Shown here piece by piece: positions 9,330 through 17,441 of a stretch of DNA of 64,000 bases. The translations under genes were made by a program, and so were the position numbers. The DNA comes from CAYWRO01 sp964460345 (GTDB lineage Bacteria > Planctomycetota > Phycisphaerae > Phycisphaerales > UBA1924). The DNA is taken from the NCBI GenBank assembly GCA_964460345.1, contig CAYWRO010000004.1, forward strand, positions 1-64,000. The letters are read 5' to 3'. Each line of letters begins with the position of its first letter. Position 1 is the stretch's first letter. The notes below the pieces were generated by a model. The model did no database searches and was not told the origin of the DNA. It worked only from the letters and a program-made list of their open reading frames with translations.

Positions 9330-9481
9330 GCTCACTCTCCGGGGGACGGAGTTACCTGTACGTAGGTGCCCAGTCCTCTCTCCACTTGATGCAAACCCAA
9401 TCCATGACCGCAGCCCCATACTGCGGTCCGCATCACTAGTTCGTCACATCCGTGTAGCGACTTTGGTGAAGATCAATGTTT

Positions 9482-9519
9482 CAGGCGGTTTAAACACACC
9501 TGTGAAGAAAAACCGCCTG
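9482..9519. repeat. 10-bp inverted repeat upstream of the secretin
   Basis: The arms caggcggttt (9482-9491) and aaaccgcctg (9510-9519) are perfect complements separated by 18 bases. The repeat lies about 150 bp upstream of the secretin start, after the likely terminator of the pseudopilin operon. It could be an RNA hairpin in the secretin leader or a binding site for a dimeric regulator. Confidence 0.5.
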
Positions 9520-9552
9520 TGCAGGGTGGTCAGCCCGACCCTGGAGCCCATG

Positions 9553-9574
9553 AAAACCCCCGTGAAGCAGGGGC
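9553..9574 (-). terminator. Putative intrinsic terminator of the pseudopilin operon
   Basis: On the minus strand a short GC hairpin (CCCC TGCTTCAC GGGG) is followed by GTTTTC. It lies about 120 bp past the stop of the last small gene, within a longer CCCTGG/CCAGGG pairing. The U-tract is short, so confidence is modest. Confidence 0.4.
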
Positions 9575-9690
9575 CAGGGCAGCCTGGATGGACGCGCTCA
9601 CACGCCGATCAGCCCAAAGAGACAACCGGCATCGAGGACGATGGCTGCGCCTCGACGCCGGTGCGTCAGTCTGCTGAACGTGATTCGTGG

Positions 9691-9954
9691 TTATCGGGCC
9701 GCGGCAGCCGCCTCAGTCTCGGACGTCGGATCCGCCTGGCTGGCCTTCTGTTCATCCGGGTCCGCCAGCGCCGTGCGCGGGTGGCCCGTGACCAGCAGCA
9801 GCTTCGCCCACAACAGCAGGCCGAAGACCACCACAACTGCTCCGAGCGCAACAACACGGGAACGGCGATGCGAGGCCAATGCCGGCGTGGAAAGCGGGGT
9901 CGGAGCCTCGGCCGTCACTTCGCACGGGTTCATCTGTTCGTCCTGCTCTCTCAT
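9691..9954 (-). CDS. Small single-TM protein of the pseudopilin operon
   Basis: This 87-residue protein has a cytoplasmic-looking N-terminus of ~33 residues, one TM helix (VVALGAVVVVFGLLLWAKLLL) and a short Ala/Glu/Asp-rich periplasmic tail. I do not recognise it. Its ATG overlaps the stop of the GspH-like gene (ATGA), so the two are translationally coupled. Single-TM proteins of this layout in secretion clusters can be GspC-like or linker subunits, but no PDZ or HR domain is present. It is the last gene before a likely terminator. Confidence 0.65.
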   Translation of the reverse strand: MREQDEQMNPCEVTAEAPTPLSTPALASHRRSRVVALGAVVVVFGLLLWAKLLLVTGHPRTALADPDEQKASQADPTSETEAAAAAR

Positions 9955-10517
9955 GGCGCCACCCGTCTGACGGTCACTCGACCGGTGAACCCCTCCACCT
10001 GGATCAAGAAGATCTGTTCCGCGCCGTGCACCTCGATGTAACCGCCGGAGCTGGCGGTGTCTCCCGTTGCAGAAGTCACGGGCCCGCCCAAGGCGTCAAA
10101 GATCAGTGTCGTTTCGCCGCCGTCGAAGTCAACGGCAGCGATGCGCGAATCCCCGAAGGGCCCGTCTGCATCCGGGCGCAGATCGACGACATATTCGCGG
10201 TTTGGCCCGTCAGCCTTGTAAAGGGTATTGGCCACATCAATGGCGCTCCCCGGGATCGCGACGATCCGATAGGAGGAGTTGTCGACATCGAACACCATCG
10301 CACGTTTCTCCTGAAACGCGACGGCATCCGACTGCATGAACGTGATGTCGGCCACAATGGTGCGCACAGCGCCCTGCACCCGGAGAACCCCGGTCGATCC
10401 CATCGCCGGAATGACCAGCGCACCGGCGATCCCCAGGATGACGATCACCACGAGCATCTCAACGAGCGTGAAGGCACTCCGGCTCGTGTGATTTGATGGT
10501 GCGTGCAGGGCTTGCAT
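9951..10517 (-). CDS. GspH-like type II secretion pseudopilin
   Basis: The 188-residue product has the prepilin motif (SAFTLVEMLVVIVILGI; cleavage would precede Phe) and an N-terminal hydrophobic helix. The C-terminal beta-rich domain (MVFDVDNSSYRIV ... GRVTVRRV) fits GspH/FimT minor pseudopilins. Such proteins form the tip of the secretion pseudopilus in the inner membrane. The residue before the cleavage site is Ala rather than the usual Gly. The start has TGGAGC 8 nt upstream. It sits 32 bp downstream of a GspG-like gene in the same operon. Confidence 0.85.
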   Translation of the reverse strand: MQALHAPSNHTSRSAFTLVEMLVVIVILGIAGALVIPAMGSTGVLRVQGAVRTIVADITFMQSDAVAFQEKRAMVFDVDNSSYRIVAIPGSAIDVANTLYKADGPNREYVVDLRPDADGPFGDSRIAAVDFDGGETTLIFDALGGPVTSATGDTASSGGYIEVHGAEQIFLIQVEGFTGRVTVRRVAP

Positions 10518-10549
10518 GAGCTTTGCTCCAGCTACGGCCGATCGCCGTC

Positions 10550-10993
10550 TTACTCCGGCTTGATCGGCCGATCGTTCTCATCGAACCCGGCGGCCCAGAC
10601 GTTCCCGGTCGTCGGGTCGTAGATCCAGCCATAGTTCTTGTGGTAAGCGTCGTCCGGCCCCTCGCCAATGGTGATCAGGCGCGCGTTGTCGCCGCCGACC
10701 CAGGCGTTCAGCGGCGCCGCCATCAGGTACTCGCCGCCCGGGTCGACCAGTTGGCCCCACGCGCCGCTGCTTCCGTCACCGGCCACGACATCGGGGAGCT
10801 TCCCCCGGTTCTTCGACTGGTACACCTCGACGTGGTTGCGGATCTTCTGGAGCTCGTGATAGGTTGCGGTCTCGGTGCTTTCCTCGGCCGCGCCCGTCAT
10901 CTGCGGCACCACGATCGCTGCCAGGATGCCCAGGATGACCACCACGATGAGGATTTCGACCAGCGTGAACGCGCTGCGAACTGTTGCGTGCAT
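10550..10993 (-). CDS. GspG-like pseudopilin
   Basis: The 147-residue product starts with a very short leader and the prepilin motif SAFTLVEILIVVVILGILAA, then a helix (TYHELQKIRNHVEVYQSKN) and a small C-terminal domain ending in GWIYDPTTGNVWAAGFDEND. The size fits the major pseudopilin class. The C-terminal ~50 residues are strikingly like residues ~740-783 of the secretin encoded 1.2 kb downstream. AGGAGG lies 6 nt before the ATG. As in the GspH-like gene, the residue before the conserved Phe is Ala instead of Gly, so the peptidase may tolerate Ala. Confidence 0.87.
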   Translation of the reverse strand: MHATVRSAFTLVEILIVVVILGILAAIVVPQMTGAAEESTETATYHELQKIRNHVEVYQSKNRGKLPDVVAGDGSSGAWGQLVDPGGEYLMAAPLNAWVGGDNARLITIGEGPDDAYHKNYGWIYDPTTGNVWAAGFDENDRPIKPE

Positions 10994-11072
10994 GCCTTTC
11001 CTCCTGCTTGCAGATCCGAAAGCGGCCGGCCCCCGTTAAGAGACCGGCCGTCTGAAGTTTGAGCCTGTGCGA

Positions 11073-11516
11073 TTACTCGGCTTCCATCCACGCCGTCTCC
11101 TCGATGTCGGCATCAATACCGACTTCCTCGAGGCAGGCCGCCCGGATCGTGCCGGTGTCCTCGTCCCAGAACCAGCCGACGGTGTCGCTGATCGCCGCGG
11201 CGGTGCCAGCCGCGATCGTGCCCTTGCCGGTGCGCGGGTTGATCGGCGGGTTGCGCAGGTAGTCCTCGCCGATCAAGGGGGCCCAGCAAACCTGCGGGTC
11301 ATCGCCGACCGCGAGGGGCGGGTAGTCGCCGTTGTTGCGAACCCGGTACAGCTCGATCATGTTGCGGATCGTCTGCAACTGGCTCTCGGCGTTGCTCAAC
11401 TGGGCTTCCTGACTTGCAGAGGTGAACTGAGGAACCACGATCGCGGCGAGGATGCCCAGAATGATGACCACGATCAGAATTTCCACCAACGTAAAGGCCT
11501 TACGAACACGATTCAT
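11073..11516 (-). CDS. GspG-like pseudopilin, first gene of the operon
   Basis: The 147-residue product has the prepilin motif KAFTLVEILIVVIILGILAA and a helical spine followed by a compact C-terminal domain (GWFWDEDTGTIRAA), related to the next gene but divergent. Two GspG-like paralogs in a row suggest distinct major and minor subunits. The ATG has AAGGAG about 7 nt upstream, and that site partly overlaps a 14-bp palindrome (TTGCGTTAACGCAA). The gap to the following pseudopilin is 79 bp. Acidic residues crowd the C-terminus (EEVGIDADIEETAWMEAE). Confidence 0.85.
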   Translation of the reverse strand: MNRVRKAFTLVEILIVVIILGILAAIVVPQFTSASQEAQLSNAESQLQTIRNMIELYRVRNNGDYPPLAVGDDPQVCWAPLIGEDYLRNPPINPRTGKGTIAAGTAAAISDTVGWFWDEDTGTIRAACLEEVGIDADIEETAWMEAE

Positions 11517-11528
11517 ACCACTGTCTCC

Positions 11529-11542
11529 TTGCGTTAACGCAA
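11529..11542. promoter_or_regulatory. 14-bp perfect palindrome at the pseudopilin ribosome-binding site
   Basis: TTGCGTTAACGCAA is a perfect palindrome. On the minus strand its last bases run into the AAGGAG Shine-Dalgarno of the first pseudopilin gene. A protein bound here would be able to block transcription or translation start; this is inference from position. Confidence 0.45.
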
Positions 11543-11723
11543 ACCACCAAACCGACCCTCAATCCCACCTTGAGGCGTCATGACCGAAGCTGACCCGCGA
11601 CCGGCTTCCAATCACCGACCGCGGCGCCGGTTGCGGGAACACCCCGAAGACCGACGGGACAGGTCTTGTCCAGTGTGTTTGATCGACGCCCCCACCGCCC
11701 CCATTCACCGCCATCGGCGCATG

Positions 11724-11757
11724 AAAAGACCCAGCGCACGCCTGTGCCGACTGGGTC
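11724..11757 (-). terminator. Intrinsic terminator after the secreted HEAT-repeat gene
   Basis: On the minus strand GACCCAG pairs with CTGGGTC, with an inner GCAC/GTGC stem, followed directly by TTTT. It lies about 90 bp after the stop codon at 11845 and would separate this gene from the pseudopilin operon. Confidence 0.65.
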
Positions 11758-11844
11758 AACGCTACCGCTCAGTTGGGGCAAATCTGCCGGTGCAAGGCCG
11801 GTGTTACAGGACCATGCCTTTGAACCAGGCTAGACCGGCTCAGA

Positions 11845-14070
11845 TCATCGACGCTCGGTCACCGCCAGTGACTCCTCCTCGCCCAGGATCAGAGGAATCA
11901 CACGGTTGTTCGGAAGCCCGAAGGCCCCCATTAACGCCGCAGCGGCCGTTGCTTCGGTCTCCTCCTCGGAGGACGCAACGCGGACGAGCTGGCTGATCAG
12001 GCGCGGCTGCACGAGATTCCCCCAGCGCTTGGCCGAGTCGGCCGTCGCCGCCAGAAGCTGCACGCGCGTCTCACCTTCGGCTGCCAGCGCTTCCTCAAGC
12101 AGCGCCGTCTGCACCCGGTCCGCCGGAATGTACGCCAGCACCTCGGCGATCTGCATCTTGATCGTGTGATCCGCATCCGGCAGGGCCGCAACGAGCGCCG
12201 TCGCCGCGTCGGCCACATTCAGAGCGGTATTCCCGGACACGGCCAAGTCGCGCAGCACGGCCAGGGCACGCGTCTTGTACGCCTCGGCCTCCTCGGGCGT
12301 GATCGCACCGCCCTCTGCCCGCTCCACCAGTTGCTGCACCGCCGCGGCCAAATGGACGTCCTGGGTGCCCTCACGAACGATGTGCACCGTCGGGTCGCGG
12401 TCGTACTTCGACGCCAGTTCCGACGCCGACTGGCGGTCCAGCATCGTCAGAATGGGCGTCGAACGCAGCTTGGAATGGTTTCGCGCCGCCTCAATCAGGC
12501 TTGTCGTCCCGTCACGCGGCAGATCAACCAGCAGCACATCCACGCCGGGCGCTTCGGCCAACGCCTGCTGCACGTCGGCCAGCGAGCCGCCCGGCGTCAG
12601 CACCGTGTACCCCTGGTCGCGCAGCACCTGGGCCAGGCGCGGCCGGTCCTCGGCCACGTTGGAGATCACCAGGGCAAAGGACTCCGACGCATCACGAATC
12701 GCGCTGGCCAGGATCGGCACCACCCGATCGCTGCCGTCGAACGTCGTCCGCGGCTGGGCCGCGCCAATCGCGAGCGCCGCTTCGTACTGCACTCGTCGGT
12801 TCGGATACCGGAGAGCCTCCAGCAGCGGCGCACGGTCGCTCTGCCCGCCCGTCCAGAGCGTCATGCCGCCGGCGGTCCGCTCGATGGCTGCGATGGCGCG
12901 ACGGGCAAGCTGCGTGTCCCGATCATCCAGGGCCCGGGCGAGCACAGGCTGGGTCGTCTCCGGCCCTGAAATCACCGCGAAGTACTCGGCCCCGCGCTTC
13001 CTGCTCGGGTAAGCCGGATTCTCATACTCCTCCGGCGTGTCGATCTCACGCGAGTAGTTCGACGCGACCCACAGCGCCAGCGCCTCGCGGTCCCCGGCAT
13101 TGTGCGCCAGGGCGCGCTCTGTCAGCCGCATTGCCATCGCCTCGTGGTACACCGGCGTGAGCACCGGCACCGCGTACAGCCCGGAGCCGGGAACCTCCGG
13201 CTTGTGGAACCAGACGAGTTGGTGCGCCTCACCCGGGAAGGATGTCAGGCTGGGGCTCTCGTAGTAGTACGAGTTGGCGAGTTGAACGAACCGCTCGTTC
13301 AGCGGAACGCGCGGGTTGGCGATGCCGGTGATCTTCAGCAGTGCCCGCTCACAAGCCAGCTTCACCTCAGGCGAGCCCGACGATGCATGCAGTTCGTACA
13401 GGAACGGCGCGGACGTCTCATAGGGAATGTCCCCAAGCACGCCAACGACCTTCTCCTGATCTTCCGGGGCAAGGTTCGGAAGTGCAGTCGCCAGCGGCAT
13501 AACCGAGTGACGTGCAAGCTGGACCAGCACCTGCCGGACCTGCATCTCCGTCACCATATCCGGTGGGTTCAGGTAGGCATCAAGCAACTGCGGCGCGGCA
13601 TACTCGCCCGCATACAGCAGCCGGTCCCGGGCAAAGACCCGGTTGCGCTGGCTCCCCTTCAACAGCGCAATGTTCCGGGAGATCTCCTCAGGCTTTCGTG
13701 CGATCGCGAGCTTGCCCGCTTCATAGTGGCGCGCCAGGGCCGCGGCCGTGGGCTCCAACTCCGGATGCCGCTGCCCGCGGACGATCGCCTCATCAAAGTC
13801 GAACGTGTAGTCCTTAATCGACCCGACGAGGTCGACGAACTCCTCCGGCGACAGCCCCCGCTCCAGCAGTGCCTGCCCCCACGCCGCGGCCATCTCGGGC
13901 TTGTGGATGTTGATGAAGTGGACGAAATCCTTCAGCAGTTGCTCGTTGCTCTGCCCCTGTGCCTGGGTGGCCGGATCATCGGCTTGGGCAAAGGTAGCAA
14001 CCGACAGAGAAAGCCCGCCAACCAGCGCGGCAGCGATGGACAGATGCCTGACGATGTTTCGATCCCGCAC
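11845..14070 (-). CDS. Secreted HEAT-repeat protein with an embedded receiver-like domain
   Basis: The 741-residue product has a signal peptide (HLSIAAALVGGLSLSVATFAQA). Most of it is alpha-helical repeats of HEAT type (NRRVQYEAALAIGAAQP; TALNVADAATALVAALPDAD). Residues ~465-580 look like a receiver-type alpha/beta fold: ALVISNVAEDRPRLAQVL, then DVLLVDLPRD at the phospho-acceptor position, then STPILTMLDR and VHIVREGT. The acidic pocket and the lysine are not conserved, so phosphorylation is unlikely. The GTG at 14070 has GAGGAG 6 nt upstream and places the signal peptide at the N-terminus. Function is unknown; it may be a protein-binding scaffold of the periplasm. Confidence 0.75.
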   Translation of the reverse strand: MRDRNIVRHLSIAAALVGGLSLSVATFAQADDPATQAQGQSNEQLLKDFVHFINIHKPEMAAAWGQALLERGLSPEEFVDLVGSIKDYTFDFDEAIVRGQRHPELEPTAAALARHYEAGKLAIARKPEEISRNIALLKGSQRNRVFARDRLLYAGEYAAPQLLDAYLNPPDMVTEMQVRQVLVQLARHSVMPLATALPNLAPEDQEKVVGVLGDIPYETSAPFLYELHASSGSPEVKLACERALLKITGIANPRVPLNERFVQLANSYYYESPSLTSFPGEAHQLVWFHKPEVPGSGLYAVPVLTPVYHEAMAMRLTERALAHNAGDREALALWVASNYSREIDTPEEYENPAYPSRKRGAEYFAVISGPETTQPVLARALDDRDTQLARRAIAAIERTAGGMTLWTGGQSDRAPLLEALRYPNRRVQYEAALAIGAAQPRTTFDGSDRVVPILASAIRDASESFALVISNVAEDRPRLAQVLRDQGYTVLTPGGSLADVQQALAEAPGVDVLLVDLPRDGTTSLIEAARNHSKLRSTPILTMLDRQSASELASKYDRDPTVHIVREGTQDVHLAAAVQQLVERAEGGAITPEEAEAYKTRALAVLRDLAVSGNTALNVADAATALVAALPDADHTIKMQIAEVLAYIPADRVQTALLEEALAAEGETRVQLLAATADSAKRWGNLVQPRLISQLVRVASSEEETEATAAAALMGAFGLPNNRVIPLILGEEESLAVTERR

Positions 14071-14441
14071 GATGGGCTCCTCGGTGATTTTGTCGCGGCG
14101 GGCAAGGGTGGCCGGGCCCCTCGCCGGGTCCGGTATCGGTACGGCAGCAGGGCACGCCCGGATCCCCCGGGACGCGCCAAGAGGCCAATCTAGGCCAAGG
14201 TGAGCATTGCTGTCAATGAGCTTCCGCTGTTGACAGGAATTTGGTAGGGCTGCTCTGGCCTCGTTGAGAACTGCACGCCGCGGCCGGATACGGGAGGTCC
14301 GGTAACCCAGGCCAGCCACAAGGTGTCACCGGCAAACTCGTCATGCTCGTGAAGTCCCCCCCATTTCTCGCCGATCTTTTCCGCGCGAGGGGCCTGCCGA
14401 CTGGACGGCAGCCCGGTAATGACGCAGAAGGTGAGGACGAG
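14071..14441. other. Divergent intergenic region
   Basis: These 371 bases lie between the secreted HEAT gene (minus) and the HTH-receiver gene (plus). A sigma-70-like promoter for the minus gene is at 14187-14216. The plus-strand frame is open from an ATG at 14343, which could add 33 residues to the regulator, but that extension has no family resemblance. Confidence 0.5.
14187..14216 (-). promoter_or_regulatory. Putative sigma-70 promoter of the secreted HEAT gene
   Basis: On the minus strand TTGACA (14211-14216) is followed after 18 bases by TAGATT (14187-14192). This would give a leader of about 110 nt before the GTG start at 14070. Confidence 0.4.
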
Positions 14442-15032
14442 ATGCTTCCTGTCGATAAAGACGTGTTGACAACCGGCGAAGTCGCCAAGATCTGCAATGT
14501 CGCGCCGCGGACGGTCTCCAAGTGGTTCGACTCGGGGGCCCTGAAGGGATACCGCATCCCGGGCTCGAAGGACCGCCGCATTCCGCTGGCCCAGCTCATG
14601 CGGTTCATGAAGGAACACGGGATCCCCTTCGACGGGATCTCGGGCGGTAAGACCCGCGTCCTGGTTGTGGATGATGATGAGGAGATTCTCGGCATCCTCC
14701 ACAAGGTCCTGTCCGACCAGGCCAACTACGAGGTGAGGACCGCCACGACGGCGTTCGAGGCGGGCATCGAGTGCGAGCGATTTAAGCCGCACGTCATGGT
14801 GCTGGACGTTCACCTCGGCGACAGCCCCACGGCCGACGGCCGCGAGGTGGTCGACCTCATCCGTCACGACGACGACCTCCAAATGACGCGCGTGATCGCG
14901 ATGAGCGGCAAGCTGACCGACGGCCAGCTCTCCGGTCTCAAGTCCCTCGGCTTCGAGAACGCCCTCCGCAAGCCCTTCCAGGTGCGGCAGGTCGTTGAGG
15001 CGATCGAGAACGCGACCTCCGTCGTGCACTGA
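14442..15032 (+). CDS. Helix-turn-helix / response-regulator receiver fusion protein
   Basis: The 196-residue product has an excisionase/MerR-like winged helix at the N-terminus (TTGEVAKICNVAPRTVSKWFDSG ... GSKDRRIP, residues ~8-50). A full receiver domain follows (residues ~65-190), with the acidic pair in VLVVDDDEE, the phospho-acceptor in VMVLDVHLGD and the lysine in ALRKPF. DNA binding comes first and receiver second, the reverse of OmpR or NarL regulators. No histidine kinase is adjacent. The ATG has a GGTGAGGA site upstream. It is probably a phosphorylation-controlled transcription factor; the target is unknown. Confidence 0.85.
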   Translation: MLPVDKDVLTTGEVAKICNVAPRTVSKWFDSGALKGYRIPGSKDRRIPLAQLMRFMKEHGIPFDGISGGKTRVLVVDDDEEILGILHKVLSDQANYEVRTATTAFEAGIECERFKPHVMVLDVHLGDSPTADGREVVDLIRHDDDLQMTRVIAMSGKLTDGQLSGLKSLGFENALRKPFQVRQVVEAIENATSVVH

Positions 15033-15069
15033 GCCTGGAGCCCCGCCGCTTCGCGGAGCCTCCAGCCGC

Positions 15070-16128
15070 TCACCGGATGGTCGGGATCCACGTCGCGAGG
15101 ATGTCGCGCGCCGCGGCCAGATCGCGCTGGTGCGCCATCTCGGTCACCGTGTGGATGTACCGCGTGCCGACAACGATCCCGACCGCCCGGGACCCTGCCG
15201 TGGCCTGCTGGGCCGCCGCACCGTCCTGCCCGCCACGGGCCAGGATTGTGCGCTGGCACGGAATGTCATTCTGGCCGGCCAGGGCCTCGATCTCACGCAC
15301 GAGCCGATAATCCGAGATGATGGACGAGTCCATCACGTGCAGGCCGAAGCCGCGGCCCTGACGCGTCACTGCCTCATCGTCCGGCACGCCCGGCGTGTCA
15401 CACGAGAGCGTCACATCCAGACCGATGGCGATGTCCGGGTCGACTCCGAATGACGACGTCTTGGCGCCGCGAAGCCCGACCTCCTCCTGGACGGTGAAGG
15501 CGACGTACAGGTCGCATTCGTGCTTGCCACCCGCCGCCTCGATCGCCCGCACCGCCTCAATGCCGAGCCAGCAGGCGATGCGATTGTCCAGGGCCTTGGA
15601 AACGACCTTCTCCCCCATCACCATGAACGGCTCGTCCATAACGATGTAGTCGCCGATCTTGACGCGCTCCCGCACGGTCTCGGCGTTCAGGCCCGTGTCG
15701 ACCAGGAACTCCTTCACCTCCGGAATTTTCTTCTTGTCCTCCTCGGAGGCGATGTGAATCGGACGGCCGCCCGGGTTCATGACGGCCGGGATGTCCCCGC
15801 TCTCCGTACAGACCAGCACGCGGCGTGAGAACAGGTTCCGCGTGTCGAAACCGCCGGCGTTCTGCACCCGGATGAACCCCCGGTCGTCCACGTCCCGGAC
15901 GTAGAAGCCGATCTCGTCCATGTGGCACAGCAGCAGAACCTTTCTGGCCGCACCGCTCCCGCCCCGCGGCTTCCGGCGGCAGATCAGCGATCCCATGGGA
16001 TCGGTGGAGACCTCGTCGAAAAGTCCGCCGATCTCCTTCTCAATCAGTGCCCGGACACGCTCCTCGCGGCCCGGAACGCCGGGGGTCTCGCAGAGCCGCT
16101 TCAGCAGGTCAAGGTTCAGGTCAGCCAA
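15070..16128 (-). CDS. M42-family metallopeptidase (glutamyl aminopeptidase / FrvX class)
   Basis: The 352-residue product is a co-catalytic zinc aminopeptidase of the M42 family, usually a large cytoplasmic oligomer that trims peptides. The ligand and catalytic positions are visible in order: LLCHMDEIGF, KALDNRIACW, FTVQEEVGLRG, AIGLDVT and TRYIHTVTE. The PDZ-like insertion typical of M42 lies between the first two. A TTG start at 16128 is chosen because GGAGGAG precedes it by 6 nt and the family N-terminus (LDLLKRLCETPGVPGRE) follows directly. It converges with the regulator upstream in coordinates and is divergent from ygfZ. Confidence 0.93.
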   Translation of the reverse strand: MADLNLDLLKRLCETPGVPGREERVRALIEKEIGGLFDEVSTDPMGSLICRRKPRGGSGAARKVLLLCHMDEIGFYVRDVDDRGFIRVQNAGGFDTRNLFSRRVLVCTESGDIPAVMNPGGRPIHIASEEDKKKIPEVKEFLVDTGLNAETVRERVKIGDYIVMDEPFMVMGEKVVSKALDNRIACWLGIEAVRAIEAAGGKHECDLYVAFTVQEEVGLRGAKTSSFGVDPDIAIGLDVTLSCDTPGVPDDEAVTRQGRGFGLHVMDSSIISDYRLVREIEALAGQNDIPCQRTILARGGQDGAAAQQATAGSRAVGIVVGTRYIHTVTEMAHQRDLAAARDILATWIPTIR

Positions 16129-16240
16129 GGGAAACTCCTCCGTCTCTGGAAATTTTGCGGGCGGAGCATAGGAGAGCCGTTGAGCGATCCCAAGTTTCCG
16201 GCGGCCGAATTGCCCATCTTTCCGCACTTACCATACAGCA

Positions 16241-17437
16241 ATGCCCCAACAGTCCCCACTTATGCCGCTGTTCCGGACCATCGACGCCCCCCTGCTTCCG
16301 TATGGGCCTCCGGAAGAACCCGTTGCCCTTCCGGCTGCCATTTCGTACGTTGAAGCGGAGTACGCGGCAATCCGGAAGCACGCCGCCATTCTGGACCAGC
16401 CCCACCGTGGCACTCTGGTTGTTCGCGGCGACGTTGAAGCCCGCCACGAGTTCCTCGGCCGCATGTTGACCCAGGACATGCGCCAGTTCGCCCCCTTCAC
16501 CCTTCGCCGTTCCTTCTGGCTCAATCGCAAAGGCCGGATTGACGCTGACTTGCGCCTGGCTGAACTCGGCGACCACCTGAGGGCAGACCTCGACATCTTT
16601 TCCGCCGGCCCCACCGTTGCAGCCCTGGAGGCCTACCTCTTCGCGGAAGATGTCCAGATTGAGAACGCCTCCGACCGCCTTCATCGCCTCGGCCTGCACG
16701 GCCCCGCCGCCGCGGGCATCCTGATCGCCGCGGCCGAGCACCGCGCCGGTCCCCAGCTTAGCGAACTGGCGGACGGGCAGGCGGCTCTGGGTGAGATCGC
16801 TGGAACGCCGGTGGTGATTGAGCGCCAGGACGCGCTGGGCGTACCGGGTTTCGAGTTGACCATGGACCGCACGGCCGCAGAGGACGTGTGGCACACCCTC
16901 GCCAGCCCACTGGAACCTACCGGTGCAGATAGCGACGACAACTTCAAGGCCCGTCCCATTGGCTGGCATGCTTACAACATTGCGCGGATCGAGGCCGGGT
17001 GGGCCCTGTACAACGTCGACTTTGGGCTGACCAACCTTCCGCACGAGACAGGCCCGCATCCAGGCGGCATCCTTCGCGATCGCGTGTCGTTCACGAAGGG
17101 GTGCTACCTCGGCCAGGAAATCGTCGCGCGCATGGAGTCGCTGGGGAAGCCCAAGCAGGTGCTGATCGCCTTGAGGCTGGAAACCGAGGCCGCCCGCCCG
17201 TCAGCCCCACAGCCGGCCACCGGGTCTCGAATTCTCCGCGAGGCAACCTCCGAGGCCGACCTGCTCGGGGCGGTCACGAGTTCCGCCATCAGCCCCATGC
17301 TCGGCGGCGTGCCGATCTGCTTTGCCATGGTCAAGCAGGCTTCCAACTCGCCAGGAACGCGCCTCTTCGTCGAAGCCGAAGACACCCTCGCCCCGGCCGT
17401 GGTACAGCCGTCGTTGCGCTTCTGGCCGCAGAGTTGA
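16241..17437 (+). CDS. ygfZ: YgfZ/GcvT-family folate-binding protein (Fe-S cluster maintenance)
   Basis: The 398-residue product belongs to the YgfZ/IBA57 family, folate-dependent factors that help build or repair iron-sulfur clusters. The signature K-G-C-Y-x-G-Q-E is present as TKGCYLGQEIVAR near residue 288. The N-terminal folate-binding fold is GcvT-like (AAILDQPHRGTLVVRGDVEARHEFLGRML). No Shine-Dalgarno precedes the ATG; TACCAT ends 6 nt before it, which suggests a leaderless message. It converges with ribD with only 4 bp between stop codons. A true GcvT is encoded separately at 42.6 kb. Confidence 0.93.
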   Translation: MPQQSPLMPLFRTIDAPLLPYGPPEEPVALPAAISYVEAEYAAIRKHAAILDQPHRGTLVVRGDVEARHEFLGRMLTQDMRQFAPFTLRRSFWLNRKGRIDADLRLAELGDHLRADLDIFSAGPTVAALEAYLFAEDVQIENASDRLHRLGLHGPAAAGILIAAAEHRAGPQLSELADGQAALGEIAGTPVVIERQDALGVPGFELTMDRTAAEDVWHTLASPLEPTGADSDDNFKARPIGWHAYNIARIEAGWALYNVDFGLTNLPHETGPHPGGILRDRVSFTKGCYLGQEIVARMESLGKPKQVLIALRLETEAARPSAPQPATGSRILREATSEADLLGAVTSSAISPMLGGVPICFAMVKQASNSPGTRLFVEAEDTLAPAVVQPSLRFWPQS

Positions 17438-17441
17438 CCGT

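Larger units (their letters stand above)
9330..9690. other. Intergenic region between the pseudopilin operon and the secretin
   Basis: These 361 bases hold no convincing gene. Read on the minus strand they contain a candidate terminator for the upstream operon (9553-9574), then a long inverted repeat (9482-9519), then about 150 bp leading to the secretin start. No clear -10/-35 pair could be picked out. Confidence 0.5.
11517..11844. other. Leader region of the pseudopilin operon
   Basis: These 328 bases separate the secreted HEAT protein gene from the pseudopilins, both on the minus strand. They contain an intrinsic terminator (11724-11757), a GC-rich structured stretch at 11760-11840 and the palindrome at 11529-11542. 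No open frame in it looks like a protein. The pseudopilin promoter should lie between 11530 and 11720, but I could not choose a -10 box with confidence. Confidence 0.5.

Noticed and set aside
11760..11844. Cyclic-di-GMP (GEMM) riboswitch or tRNA in the pseudopilin leader
   Set aside because: GGCAAA and GCAAGGCC occur only on the wrong strand, and the GNRA tetraloop and receptor are missing. A tRNA-like fold with a GTA anticodon lacks a T-arm and a paired anticodon stem.
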